Shown: piece after piece, positions 30,378 through 38,482 of the stretch
Layout: each line of letters begins with the position of its first letter
Numbering within the stretch: the first letter of the stretch is position 1
DNA from: Micromonospora sp. H61
Lineage (GTDB): Bacteria; Actinomycetota; Actinomycetes; Mycobacteriales; Micromonosporaceae
Direction of reading: 5' to 3'
Length of the DNA stretch: 64,000 nucleotides
Assembly: GCF_018070325.1 (NCBI RefSeq)
Contig: NZ_JAGPXY010000002.1
Span: forward strand, 186,001 to 250,000
Made by a program: the position numbers and the translations under genes
The notes under the pieces: model-generated
Seen by the model: the letters and a program-made list of their open reading frames with translations, nothing else
Database searches by the model: none
Told to the model about the DNA's origin: nothing

Positions 30378-30412
30378 ACCGGGAGGTGCGGGTCGAACTC
30401 GTACCTCCCGGT
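30378..30412 (+). terminator. Hairpin between the DUF998 and phosphatase genes
   Basis: ACCGGGAGGT (30378-30387) pairs perfectly with ACCTCCCGGT (30403-30412), loop 15 nt. It likely ends the AraC-VOC-DUF998 transcript. Confidence 0.65.
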
Positions 30413-30427
30413 GTGTTGAGGTGGGGC

Positions 30428-31072
30428 ATGGTGACCCGGTTGCTGTACCTGACCCGACACGCCGAGCAGGATCTCTCCGAGCCGAGTGGATCGGAGGCAG
30501 GCGAACCGGATACCGGCCTGTCGGAGCGCGGCCGGCGGCAGGCCACCCTGCTGGGCGAACGCCTGCGGGCCCGGCGGTTCGCCGCCGTCCACCACGGGCC
30601 GCTGCGCCGGGCCGCGCAGACCGCCGAGCTGGTCGCCAAGTCGCTGCCCGACGTTCCGGAGTACGAGACGGAGCTGGCCGGCGACCACCTCCCACACGAC
30701 ACGGATCCGGCTGGCCTGCCGCCCGCGTACGCCGAATTCCTGACGCAGTTCTCGGCGGCCGAGCGGGTCGACTGGCCGCGGGTGACGGCGGACGCGGTGC
30801 GGCGGTTCGCCGGCCCGGTCGCCGAGGGGCCCGCCGGCGGCGAACCGGTCCGCGAGCTGGTCGTGACGCACAGCTTCCTGATCGCCTGGCTGGTGCGGCA
30901 TGCCCTCGACGCGCCGGAGTGGCGGTGGCTGGGCTTGAACACGCACAACGCGGGGCTGACAGTCATCCGGTACAGCGCGGCCGGCCCGGCGAATCTGGTC
31001 GCCGTCAACGACGTGGCCCACCTACCGCCGGAGCTGCGGGGCACTGGCCTGCCCCCGGACTATCTGGTGTGA
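30428..31072 (+). CDS. Histidine phosphatase family protein
   Basis: 214 residues. Catalytic LTRHAEQ (RHA instead of the usual RHG), GLSERGRRQATLLGERLRAR, a central helical part and the second histidine in ELVVTHSFLIAW. Such enzymes remove phosphate through a phosphohistidine; the substrate may be a small metabolite. Its 3' end overlaps the convergent lipoprotein gene by 13 nt. Confidence 0.87.
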   Translation: MVTRLLYLTRHAEQDLSEPSGSEAGEPDTGLSERGRRQATLLGERLRARRFAAVHHGPLRRAAQTAELVAKSLPDVPEYETELAGDHLPHDTDPAGLPPAYAEFLTQFSAAERVDWPRVTADAVRRFAGPVAEGPAGGEPVRELVVTHSFLIAWLVRHALDAPEWRWLGLNTHNAGLTVIRYSAAGPANLVAVNDVAHLPPELRGTGLPPDYLV

Positions 31073-31602
31073 GTGCCGGTGGTCCGCAGAAGCAGCTTGA
31101 CCACCGCCTGGGTGGCCGGCGGCGGGGTGCCGTCGGCCGGGCAGTCGGCGTACCCGGTGTCGTTGCTGGCCACGGTGAGGCGATAGTTCATCGCGTCCGA
31201 GCAGTTGGTCGCGGTGGTCGGCCGCCGCGCCTCGGTGGCGAGCCGGGGGTCGGCGGCCAGCCCCGCCAGGATGCCCTGATCGGCAGGGGTGAGCCGGCCG
31301 AGGCTCCGGCTGCCGGCCCGGTCCGTCACGGTCCACTGGCCATCCGGCTCGACGACGATGGAGTCCCCGCGCCCGGCGAAGCCACCGGAGATTCGTAACG
31401 TCACTCGGGGGGCCACACCGCTGGCCCCGGCGCTGACAGTGGGGGCGGTCGTCGGCTGCGAGGTGCCGGTGGCCGGGGCGGTAGCGGTGGTGGCCGACGG
31501 CTGGGTCGGGGTGGTGGTGAGGGCTCGGTCGACGCTGGTGCAACCGGTCAGAAGCGCGGCCAGGAACGCGACCGTGACGGCGGTCGTCGATGCGAGTCTC
31601 AT
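31060..31602 (-). CDS. Putative lipoprotein
   Basis: 180 residues from the ATG at 31602. Type II signal peptide with lipobox LLTGC near residue 19, a threonine/proline-rich spacer, then a folded domain with RVTLRISGGFAGRGDSIVVE and two later cysteines (TNCSDAMNY and GYADCPADG) that could form a disulfide. Exported and tethered to the membrane. No known function; the domain resembles small actinomycete lipoproteins with a protealysin-inhibitor-like look, but this is only an impression. Confidence 0.75.
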   Translation of the reverse strand: MRLASTTAVTVAFLAALLTGCTSVDRALTTTPTQPSATTATAPATGTSQPTTAPTVSAGASGVAPRVTLRISGGFAGRGDSIVVEPDGQWTVTDRAGSRSLGRLTPADQGILAGLAADPRLATEARRPTTATNCSDAMNYRLTVASNDTGYADCPADGTPPPATQAVVKLLLRTTGTHTR

Positions 31603-31670
31603 CTCCGTCGGACGCGCGACCCCAACCGATGGTTCCCCCCATCCGACCGGAAGCGGTCCGCGCCGTTCTG

Positions 31671-31714
31671 GCAATCTTGGACCCTCTGCGCTAACGAAAA
31701 CTGTCCAAGATTGC
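31671..31714. repeat. 44-nt palindromic element
   Basis: GCAATCTTGGA (31671-31681) and TCCAAGATTGC (31704-31714) are perfect 11-bp inverted repeats around 22 nt. It lies between divergent genes, so it is not a terminator. CAATCTTGG and CCAAGATTG resemble the ends of the 68-nt elements. Confidence 0.6.
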
Positions 31715-31835
31715 TTCAGCAGTGCGCCTGCGCCGGGCCGGACTGATCGTCTTCGCTAGGGTCGCCGCACCCGACGCGCGACGTCGGCGACCAGATTGGC
31801 GGCGTCGCCCCTCGGGGGCGCGGGAAGGAGCGGAC

Positions 31836-32603
31836 GTGTCGGACGCGGAGTTGACGGTCGAGGTGGCCGGGCCGGTCGCCACCGTGGTGATGCACAACCC
31901 GGCTCGGCGTAACGCGATGACCGCCGCCATGTGGCGTCAGCTCCCCGAACTGCTCGACCGGCTGGAACCCGACCCCGACGTACGGGCGTTGGTGCTCACC
32001 GGCGCCGGCGACGCCTTCTGCGCGGGCGCCGACCTCGGTGACCTGGCCGAGCTGTTGGACGCCGGTGACGCCAGCATCGCGGTGGCCGCCGAGGAACGGC
32101 TGGCCCGGTTCGCCAAGCCGACCGTCGCGGCCATCCGGGGCGCCTGCGTCGGCGGTGGGGCTCAGCTCGCTGTCGCCTGCGACCTGCGGATCGCCGCCGA
32201 CGACGCCCGGTTCGGCGTACCGCCGGCCCGGCTCGGGCTGGTCTATCCGGCGCCGACGACGCGCCGGCTGGTCCGGTTGGTCGGCCCGTCCGCCGCCAAG
32301 CTTTTGCTGTTCACCGCAGAGCTGATCGACGCCGAGCGCGCCCTGCGGATCGGCCTGGTCGACGAGCTGCTGCCGGCCGACCGGCTCGCCGTACGGGTGG
32401 ACGAGCTGACCGCGACCATCGCCCAGCGTTCGCCGCTGAGCATCGCCGCCGCGAAGGAGATCATCGACGAGCGGGCCGAGCCCGCACGGATCGCCTGGTG
32501 GCACCGGAAGGTGACGACGACCGGCGAGGCCAGGGAGGGGGTAGCGGCGATGACCGAACGCCGACAGCCCCGCTTCGCCTGGCGGCCACCGACCGAACAC
32601 TGA
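31836..32603 (+). CDS. Enoyl-CoA hydratase/isomerase (crotonase) family protein lacking catalytic glutamates
   Basis: 255 residues from a GTG at 31836 with GGAAGGAG upstream. Crotonase fold: oxyanion-hole residues in GAGDAFCAGADL and GACVGGGAQLAVACD. In true hydratases a glutamate follows GGGC and a second lies in the QPE motif; here these are Q110 and P130 (VPPARLG). Water addition to enoyl-CoA is therefore unlikely, and another CoA-ester reaction or a binding role is more probable. It stands alone. Confidence 0.83.
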   Translation: MSDAELTVEVAGPVATVVMHNPARRNAMTAAMWRQLPELLDRLEPDPDVRALVLTGAGDAFCAGADLGDLAELLDAGDASIAVAAEERLARFAKPTVAAIRGACVGGGAQLAVACDLRIAADDARFGVPPARLGLVYPAPTTRRLVRLVGPSAAKLLLFTAELIDAERALRIGLVDELLPADRLAVRVDELTATIAQRSPLSIAAAKEIIDERAEPARIAWWHRKVTTTGEAREGVAAMTERRQPRFAWRPPTEH

Positions 32604-32788
32604 CCGCGTCTGGTCGCACCGCCGGCGGTTGGTTCGTCAGGCTGCTGCTCCGAGAAGCCCGCCGGGGGCGAGGCATTGCTGCGGGACCACCCGGATCTGA
32701 GCGGACGCTAGCTGAAGCCGGTCCTACTCATTGCGAGATTTCGATCCCGGGTATCCGGTTCTCAGGCCGGTACGGCAGGCTGTCCGTC

Positions 32789-34318
32789 GTGCAGCGTGAT
32801 CAGTTGCTCGCGGGCCGCTACCGGCTCCTGGAGCGCCTCGGCAGTGGCGGCATGTCGGAGGTGTATCGGGCGTACGACGAGGTGCTCGAGCGGGACGTGG
32901 CGGTGAAGGTGCTCGTCGCCTCGGACACCAACGCCCGACAGCGGATCCGAGGCGAGGCCAAGGCCGCGGCTCGGTTGTCGCATCCCCACGTCACAAGCGT
33001 CTACGACTACGGCGAGTCGGCGCTGGACGGAGCCCAGGTCCCGTTCGTGGTGATGGAGTTGCTCGGCGGTCACACCCTCGAACACCGGTTGGTGGCCGGG
33101 CCGTTGCCGCCGCGCGCCGGTCTGCGGGTGTGCGCCGAGGTGGCCTCGGCCCTCACCGTCGCGCACGGGCAGGGGTTGGTGCACCGCGACATCAAGCCGA
33201 GCAACGTGATGCTCACGCCGTCCGGCGCGAAGGTGCTCGACTTTGGCATCGCGGCAGCCGCCGGCGCGCCAGAGATCGACTTCGAGGGGCGGCTGCTGGG
33301 CACGCCGGCGTACCTGGCGCCGGAACGGCTGCAGGCCGGCGAGGTGCTGCCCGCCAGCGACGTGTACGCCCTCGGCCTGCTGCTGTACCGGGTGCTCACC
33401 GGCCGGTTGCCGTGGCCCGCCGAGGCGCAGACCGGGATGCTCCGCGCGCACACGCACGTCGAACCGGACCCGCTGCCCCCGATCGACGGTATACCGCCCG
33501 AGGTGCACCGGCTCTACCGCTGGTGCCTGGCCGGCGACCCTGCCGACCGGCCGTCGGCCGCCGACACGGCCCGCATATTGCTCGCCGTCGCCAGCGGGGC
33601 CGCCCCCGAGGCGGCTGCCGGTGCCGCTGCCTCGGCGGCAAACGTCGCCGAGCAGGCCGGCCCCGAGCCGACTGGCCCCAAGCCGGCCGGCACCGAGGAG
33701 GCCGGCACCGAGCCGACCGGCGATTCGGTGGCGCGGATGAGGCGCGGGCCGTGGCGTCGGGGGCGAGCCATCCTGACGGTCGGCGGAGCCGTGATCGCCG
33801 CGGTGGCGCTCGCCGGGTCGCTCGGTGACTTCAGCAATCGTCGACAGGGACAGAGCGCCGCGCCGACCGGCAGTGGCCCGGGCACCACCACGGTGGGGAT
33901 GCCCGGCATCGAGGACCCGACCGACCCGGTTGATGCCGGTCCGTCCGCCGCACCGCCGACCAGGAACACCGCGCCCGCTACCCGGATCAACCCCCCGTCC
34001 GGTCCGGGCGGGCCAGTGGTCCCGGGCCCGACGCCCGCCACCTCTGGCCCGACCCCGACCAGGGCTGCGCCGACTCCCACCGCCGGCGCCGGTGTGCCCG
34101 TCGAGGCGCACGGCGGGACGGTCACCGCTCGCTGCGTGGGAAATTCGGTCGAGGTGCTCGCTGTGGTGCTCGCGCCCGATTTCCGGGTCGAGGGGTACGA
34201 CCCGGGGCCGGCGAAGCAGATCCTGGTCGAGCTGACCTCCGCGGAGCACCGCAGCGAGATCCGGGTGCAGTGCCCCAACGGCCAACTGAAGTCGAAGGTC
34301 AAGGAACGCGCGGCCTGA
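32789..34318 (+). CDS. Receptor-type serine/threonine protein kinase
   Basis: 509 residues from a GTG at 32789; CAGGCT 7 nt before it may be a leaderless -10 box. Kinase domain: glycine loop LGSGGMSEVYRAYDE, VAVKVL lysine, catalytic HRDIKPSNVML, DFG in VLDFGIAAAAG, activation segment GTPAYLAPERL. An alanine/proline/glutamate-rich juxtamembrane follows, one helix (AILTVGGAVIAAVALAGSL), a Pro/Thr linker and a C-terminal outside domain of about 75 residues ending at KVKERAA. It has no PASTA repeats, so its signal differs from PknB. Confidence 0.9.
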   Translation: MQRDQLLAGRYRLLERLGSGGMSEVYRAYDEVLERDVAVKVLVASDTNARQRIRGEAKAAARLSHPHVTSVYDYGESALDGAQVPFVVMELLGGHTLEHRLVAGPLPPRAGLRVCAEVASALTVAHGQGLVHRDIKPSNVMLTPSGAKVLDFGIAAAAGAPEIDFEGRLLGTPAYLAPERLQAGEVLPASDVYALGLLLYRVLTGRLPWPAEAQTGMLRAHTHVEPDPLPPIDGIPPEVHRLYRWCLAGDPADRPSAADTARILLAVASGAAPEAAAGAAASAANVAEQAGPEPTGPKPAGTEEAGTEPTGDSVARMRRGPWRRGRAILTVGGAVIAAVALAGSLGDFSNRRQGQSAAPTGSGPGTTTVGMPGIEDPTDPVDAGPSAAPPTRNTAPATRINPPSGPGGPVVPGPTPATSGPTPTRAAPTPTAGAGVPVEAHGGTVTARCVGNSVEVLAVVLAPDFRVEGYDPGPAKQILVELTSAEHRSEIRVQCPNGQLKSKVKERAA

Positions 34319-34323
34319 TCGGG

Positions 34324-34382
34324 GGCCGGCGGGTGCCGCGTCCGGGACGTACCCGAAACGCGGCCCCCCGTTCCCGCCGGCC
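34324..34382. terminator. Possible bidirectional hairpin between kinase and HNH genes
   Basis: GGCCGGCGGG (34324-34333) is the exact inverse of CCCGCCGGCC (34373-34382); the loop is 39 nt. It lies between two convergent genes. Confidence 0.5.
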
Positions 34383-34388
34383 GGTCCG

Positions 34389-34832
34389 TCACCGCCCGGC
34401 GAGCGCCGCCCAGCCCGGGTTCACCGGCTCACGGCGCAGCGGCATGCCCGCCTCCGCCGGCGTCCGGTCCCCCTTGCGCTGGTTGCAGGCGTAGCAGGCG
34501 GCGGTGGTGTTTCGCCAGGTGTTCCGACCGCCGCGCGAGCGGGGCAGGATGTGGTCGATGGTGGAGGCCGGGCCGCCGCAGTACGCGCAGCACCTGTTGT
34601 CGCGCCGCAGCACACCGGCGCGCGACCAGGCCGGCCCGGAGTTGAATCTCCACCGGGTGACCACGAAGCGGACCAGCCGTACCACCCGGGGCATCGGGAA
34701 GACCCCGATCACCCGGTCCGGCTCGGCCTCGTGGATCTCGGCCACCCGGCGGCAGAGCATGCGGACGGCGTGTTGGACGGTGACCCGGTGCAGCGGGCCG
34801 AGGTCGGCGTTGATGACGAGGACGGCGTCCAC
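34389..34832 (-). CDS. HNH endonuclease
   Basis: 147 residues from a GTG at 34832 with GGAG upstream. The C-terminal part has CAYCGG, STIDHILPRSRGG and ACYACNQRKG: two CxxC zinc knuckles around the H-N-H active site. The N-terminal 60 residues (LVINADLGPLHRVTVQHAVR) are typical of the actinomycete RRXRR/HNH group. DNA nicking or cutting is expected; it is not next to an intron or phage genes. A hairpin and a short ORF lie just upstream. Confidence 0.87.
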   Translation of the reverse strand: MDAVLVINADLGPLHRVTVQHAVRMLCRRVAEIHEAEPDRVIGVFPMPRVVRLVRFVVTRWRFNSGPAWSRAGVLRRDNRCCAYCGGPASTIDHILPRSRGGRNTWRNTTAACYACNQRKGDRTPAEAGMPLRREPVNPGWAALAGR

Positions 34833-34866
34833 CGGGACTCCTTTCCAGAGGTGACGGACAGCAAGA

Positions 34867-34899
34867 AGCCGCCCGGTCCGGCTGTCGGACGGGGCGGCT
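34867..34899 (-). terminator. Hairpin between the short ORF and the HNH gene
   Basis: AGCCGCCCCGTCCG and CGGACCGGGCGGCT (read on the minus strand) pair at 13 of 14 positions around a 5-nt loop, followed by CTTCTTGCTG. It could be a terminator or attenuator ahead of the HNH gene. Confidence 0.6.
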
Positions 34900-34918
34900 C
34901 AGCGCGTACGGAAACGCG

Positions 34919-35008
34919 TCAGTCGGGCCGGCCCGCCCGGGGACCTTCCGCTCGGTAACCGTCACCGGGCAGCGTCGACAGCACGGTGCTGACGTGCCAC
35001 ATCGTCAT
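34919..35008 (-). CDS. Possible 29-residue small protein or leader peptide
   Basis: An ATG at 35008 with GGGAG 7 nt upstream opens a 29-codon frame starting MTMWHVSTVLSTLPGDGYR and ending AGRPD. It stops 19 nt before the hairpin that precedes the HNH gene. The good ribosome-binding site and placement suggest that it is translated; whether as a leader peptide or a protein of its own is unknown. No regulatory codon run is visible. Confidence 0.4.
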   Translation of the reverse strand: MTMWHVSTVLSTLPGDGYRAEGPRAGRPD

Positions 35009-35043
35009 GAGCTGCTCCCGCGGTGGTGGTTGACCTTGCGCGC

Positions 35044-36252
35044 TCACGTTAGGTCGACGGGGGAGACAGGGGCAACGTATTTCGATCGGTCGGCCTCGTC
35101 GGGACGCCGCTGGCGGCGGGTGCGGGGAGCTGCCTTGGCCGAGACCTGGGCGGTGGTCAGCGGCCGGTTCAGCCGCAGGGCCATCCGTGCGGTGAGTTCG
35201 CTGTCCAGCAGCGGCCGGTTGACCTCACCGGCGACGGCCAGCGCGGGCCCGGAGACCGACCGCCAGATCGCGGCCAGCCCGGCGCCGAGGCCCACCAGGG
35301 CTACGGTGGCCCGGGTGGTCGGTGAGCCGGCGGCCGCGGCGGCACTCACCCCGACGACCGCGAAGAGCACCAACAGCAGGGGTACGAGCACCGGCCAGAA
35401 GATGCCTCGGGCCGCCTGCGCCACCAGTCGCCGGTCTCGGATGATCAGGTTCCGGGCGATCACCGCGTAGTCCTCCTCGTCGAGCAGGTCGCGCGGGTGC
35501 AGGCCACCGGTGAGCACGTCGCGCCAGAGGTCACCCTGGCCGCGCAGCGCCCGGCTCAGGGTGGCGGGCGTCGGCTCGGTCGGGTCCCCGTGGCCGGCGC
35601 TGTCGACAGCGCTCGCCCAGGCGGCCAGCGAGCGGCGCACCACCGCGGCCGAGTACGGCGGCAGCACACTGGCCAGCTCGTCCAACCACCTGCTGATCTG
35701 GACCTGCCGGCCGCCGAACTGGCGCAGCAACTGCGTGACGTCGCCGGCTCGGACGGTGTCGGCCACTGAACGGCCCAGTCGGTAGGCCAGCCCGACCCGG
35801 TGGTTGGCGGCCATCGCCCAGCGCAGCACCTCCACGTTGAGGTCGTCGAGGGCGAGCAGCAGCGGCACCGGGTCGGCGGGATCGGGCTGGCCCAGGTCGG
35901 GGAGCAGGGCTCGGGCGGCCGACGTGTCGGGCACCGGCCCGGTGTGCCGGGTGAGGTCGGCGATCTGGGCCAGGGCGACGTCGACCCCGTCGAGGTACAT
36001 CCGCATTCGACGGTGGACGGACATCTCGGTGAGGTTGGAGAGTTTGGCCGGCGGTACGGCCGGGCGGGCCTCGACGAACGCGCGGGGCTCCGCGTGCTGC
36101 CCGTGGTGGTAGGCGTCCGCCATCCACCAACCCAGTCGGAGCGCGGTGACGATGCAGGCGCGCTCGTCACGGATCAGCGGGTACGCGTCGTCGCGGCCGA
36201 TCTCGTCCATCGACGAACCGTTCTCCGCGCCGGCGCGGTGCAGTGGTGACAT
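35044..36252 (-). CDS. Hypothetical membrane protein
   Basis: 402 residues from the ATG at 36252; an ATG at 36210 is possible. A largely helical soluble region of about 280 residues (RMYLDGVDVALAQIADLTRH, RWLDELASVLPPYSAAVVRR) is followed by two hydrophobic helices (FWPVLVPLLLVLFAVVGVSA and TVALVGLGAGLAAIW) and a basic C-terminal tail. I recognise no named domain. An AT-rich promoter region (TTATGTTGTATTTTG on the + strand, 36320-36340) lies ahead of it. Confidence 0.7.
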   Translation of the reverse strand: MSPLHRAGAENGSSMDEIGRDDAYPLIRDERACIVTALRLGWWMADAYHHGQHAEPRAFVEARPAVPPAKLSNLTEMSVHRRMRMYLDGVDVALAQIADLTRHTGPVPDTSAARALLPDLGQPDPADPVPLLLALDDLNVEVLRWAMAANHRVGLAYRLGRSVADTVRAGDVTQLLRQFGGRQVQISRWLDELASVLPPYSAAVVRRSLAAWASAVDSAGHGDPTEPTPATLSRALRGQGDLWRDVLTGGLHPRDLLDEEDYAVIARNLIIRDRRLVAQAARGIFWPVLVPLLLVLFAVVGVSAAAAAGSPTTRATVALVGLGAGLAAIWRSVSGPALAVAGEVNRPLLDSELTARMALRLNRPLTTAQVSAKAAPRTRRQRRPDEADRSKYVAPVSPVDLT

Positions 36253-36319
36253 CTCCCGCTGCCCTCCCGCCCGGCCGATCGACGGTTGATCATTCGAGCG
36301 TACGGCAGCGTACGGTGGC

Positions 36320-37873
36320 TTATGTTGTATTTTGTCGATTTGGCCCGATGCGACCGGCCAGCAGCCCACGCGGTCGGATCGAGCGCACCGGCTCGGCCGC
36401 GCCACCCTCGGCGCGCAGGATGTGGTTCGCGGCGATGATCCCGGTCGCGGCCGAGCGTTCCATCAACGCGCTCGGGAAGCCCGTGGCGATGCCGTCGCCG
36501 GCCAGGTAGAGGCCGTTCGCGTCGGTGCGTACCCCCGGTCGCCAGGCGTGGCTGCCCGGCGTGAACGCCGGAGCCTGCGCCTCCACCCGGGCCCGCAGCT
36601 CGCGGACCCGCAGGTCGCCGGCCTCCGGCCAGAGCGCCACCAGCTCGCGGCGCATCCGCTCGGCCAGTTCCTCGGCCGGCACGCCGGGCTCGCAGGCGTA
36701 CGCGTGCAACTCGACGACCGAGCCGCCGGTCTGCTGCGCCCAGCGCCGCGGCTCGTTCTCCAGCCGGTGGTAGAGCGTCACCGAGTCCAGTGTGGGCTGG
36801 CGGGACACACCGCTGAACACCGCCCGCTCGGCGGCCACGTCCCCGTCACACCAGTACCGCGCCACCGCGTACGGCGGGCCGGGGGTGCCGAAGGCCGGCA
36901 TCCTTCCCGCCAGGTCGGGAGCCTGCTCGGCCAGGTCCGGGGAGGCCGCCACCAGCGCGGCGAGCGCCGGCGGGTCGACGGCGAGCACGACGTGCCCCGC
37001 CGGATGGCTGCCGCCGTCGGTGGTCGTCACCCGCCACCCCTCGGCGTCGCGGTGCACCCCGGTGGCGGCGCAACTGGTGAGGACCCGGCCGCCGTGCTTC
37101 TCCACGTGCCGGGTCAGCGGCTCCCAGATCGCCGTGGCGTAGTCCTCGTCGGGGCAGTCGAAGGCCAGCCCTTCCGGGTTGCCGAGCAGATAGAAGTGGA
37201 ACTGGGCGACCATCTCGGCGGCCGACATCTCCGCCTCGTGGTTGAAGAACGAGTGCGAGAAGACCTCGAACAGCATCGCCCGCGCCCGATCCGGCAGTCG
37301 CAGCGACGCCAGCAACTCGTCGGCTGTGGTGTCGTCCAGGTCGGCGTAGGTGCGCACCGGGTCGTAGCTGAGCAGCGGCAGCGCCGCGTCCCGGTCCATC
37401 AGTCGCAGGTCGGCCAGGCGCAGGCTGGGGCTGCGCAGCAGCAGCGCCAGCAGGTTTGCCGGCGGCGCGGGTGGCAACCTGCCGAACTCCTCGGTCGGCC
37501 ACTGCCCGCTGAGAATCGGGTAGCCCGGAATCGGCTTGAGGAAGCCCAGGTCAGGATCGATCCGGCGGAGGATGGACCGCCAGTTGTAGTACTGCCGGAA
37601 GAACGCGTGGAAGCCGTGCTCGTTCTGCTGGCTGCCGTCGGCGAGCGCCTCCGGCCAGGCGCCCAGTCGACCGCCGAGCGTCGGTGCCGCTTCCAGCACG
37701 GTGACCGCCACACCCCGTTCGGCCAGCACCACCGCCGCCGACATGCCGGCGATGCCGCCACCCACCACGAGCGCCGTGGTCGGTCGTGGCACCCGGTCGG
37801 CGCCACCACCGCCCGGGTCCACCTGGTGCTGCCGTACGCCGATCAGCCGACCTACCACTTGCGACAGCGCCAT
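36320..37873 (-). CDS. FAD-dependent oxidoreductase, CrtU-like
   Basis: 517 residues; the exact start is uncertain. Dinucleotide-binding TALVVGGGIAGMSAAVVLAE near the N-terminus and C-terminal GLYLAGDGIATGFPSALMER are those of the amine-oxidase/phytoene-desaturase superfamily. NEHGFHAFFRQYYNW and GYPILSGQW match best with CrtU-type carotenoid ring desaturase/methyltransferases. No crt genes are present, so an aryl-carotenoid role is uncertain. The upstream gene is an MSMEG_6728-family protein, 26 nt away in the same direction. Confidence 0.7.
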   Translation of the reverse strand: MALSQVVGRLIGVRQHQVDPGGGGADRVPRPTTALVVGGGIAGMSAAVVLAERGVAVTVLEAAPTLGGRLGAWPEALADGSQQNEHGFHAFFRQYYNWRSILRRIDPDLGFLKPIPGYPILSGQWPTEEFGRLPPAPPANLLALLLRSPSLRLADLRLMDRDAALPLLSYDPVRTYADLDDTTADELLASLRLPDRARAMLFEVFSHSFFNHEAEMSAAEMVAQFHFYLLGNPEGLAFDCPDEDYATAIWEPLTRHVEKHGGRVLTSCAATGVHRDAEGWRVTTTDGGSHPAGHVVLAVDPPALAALVAASPDLAEQAPDLAGRMPAFGTPGPPYAVARYWCDGDVAAERAVFSGVSRQPTLDSVTLYHRLENEPRRWAQQTGGSVVELHAYACEPGVPAEELAERMRRELVALWPEAGDLRVRELRARVEAQAPAFTPGSHAWRPGVRTDANGLYLAGDGIATGFPSALMERSAATGIIAANHILRAEGGAAEPVRSIRPRGLLAGRIGPNRQNTT

Positions 37874-37898
37874 GGGGCCCAGTCTGCCCCACCTCGGA

Positions 37899-38387
37899 TC
37901 AGTCGGCTGGCAAGCAACGGCGGGGACGGTCGGAGGCCGGCCAGACGTACTCCAGGTCCTCCGGCACGTCGTCGCCGAACAGCGGGCGGTAGTGCGTCGG
38001 GTCCTTGCGCAGCAGCGACGAGCGGTGACTCAGGTGCAGATCGTCGCGGCCCAGCCATGGTGGCAGCTCACCGGCTCGGGCCAGCTCGTCCTGGGTCCGT
38101 ACGACGCCCGCACCGCAGGCGGCGGCGAGGTCGACGGCCATCGTGGTGGCGCAGGTGTCGGCCCGCCCCGGCTCGGTCCAGACCGCGCACATGTCCAACC
38201 CGTAGCGGACGAGCGCCTCCTCGTACCCGGCCCACATCTTCACCGCCGGGTGGTTGCGCCAGCCGTACCCGGGTCGGGTGAGCCCGCGCAGCACCTGGAT
38301 GGCCTCCACCCGCTGCTTGCCCAGCCGCTTCTGGTCCAGCGTGCGGGCGCTGGCCAGAAAGCCCGGGTACGGGAGGAACGTCTGCAT
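37899..38387 (-). CDS. MSMEG_6728-family protein
   Basis: 162 residues beginning MQTFLPYPGFLASARTLD, then QKRLGKQRVEAIQVLRGL and HPAVKMWAGYEEAL. This is the pattern of the MSMEG_6728/pyrimidine-dimer DNA glycosylase-like family (T4 DenV fold). Members are mostly uncharacterised; repair activity cannot be assumed. It probably shares a transcript with the FAD enzyme downstream. Confidence 0.75.
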   Translation of the reverse strand: MQTFLPYPGFLASARTLDQKRLGKQRVEAIQVLRGLTRPGYGWRNHPAVKMWAGYEEALVRYGLDMCAVWTEPGRADTCATTMAVDLAAACGAGVVRTQDELARAGELPPWLGRDDLHLSHRSSLLRKDPTHYRPLFGDDVPEDLEYVWPASDRPRRCLPAD

Positions 38388-38470
38388 GTCGCTGCTCTAC
38401 CCGGCACCGGAGCGGACATACCTGGTCACGGGATGATCCGGACGGGGTCGCCCACCGTGGCCGTGCTGAT

Positions 38471-38476
38471 TACGAT
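38471..38476 (+). promoter_or_regulatory. Leaderless-type -10 box of the RCK protein gene
   Basis: TACGAT lies 6 nt before the ATG at 38483, with no ribosome-binding site. Confidence 0.5.
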
Positions 38477-38482
38477 CCGGGC

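Noticed and set aside
34389..34832. HNH protein as part of a mobile intron or restriction system
   Set aside because: No intron boundary, methyltransferase or phage gene is nearby.
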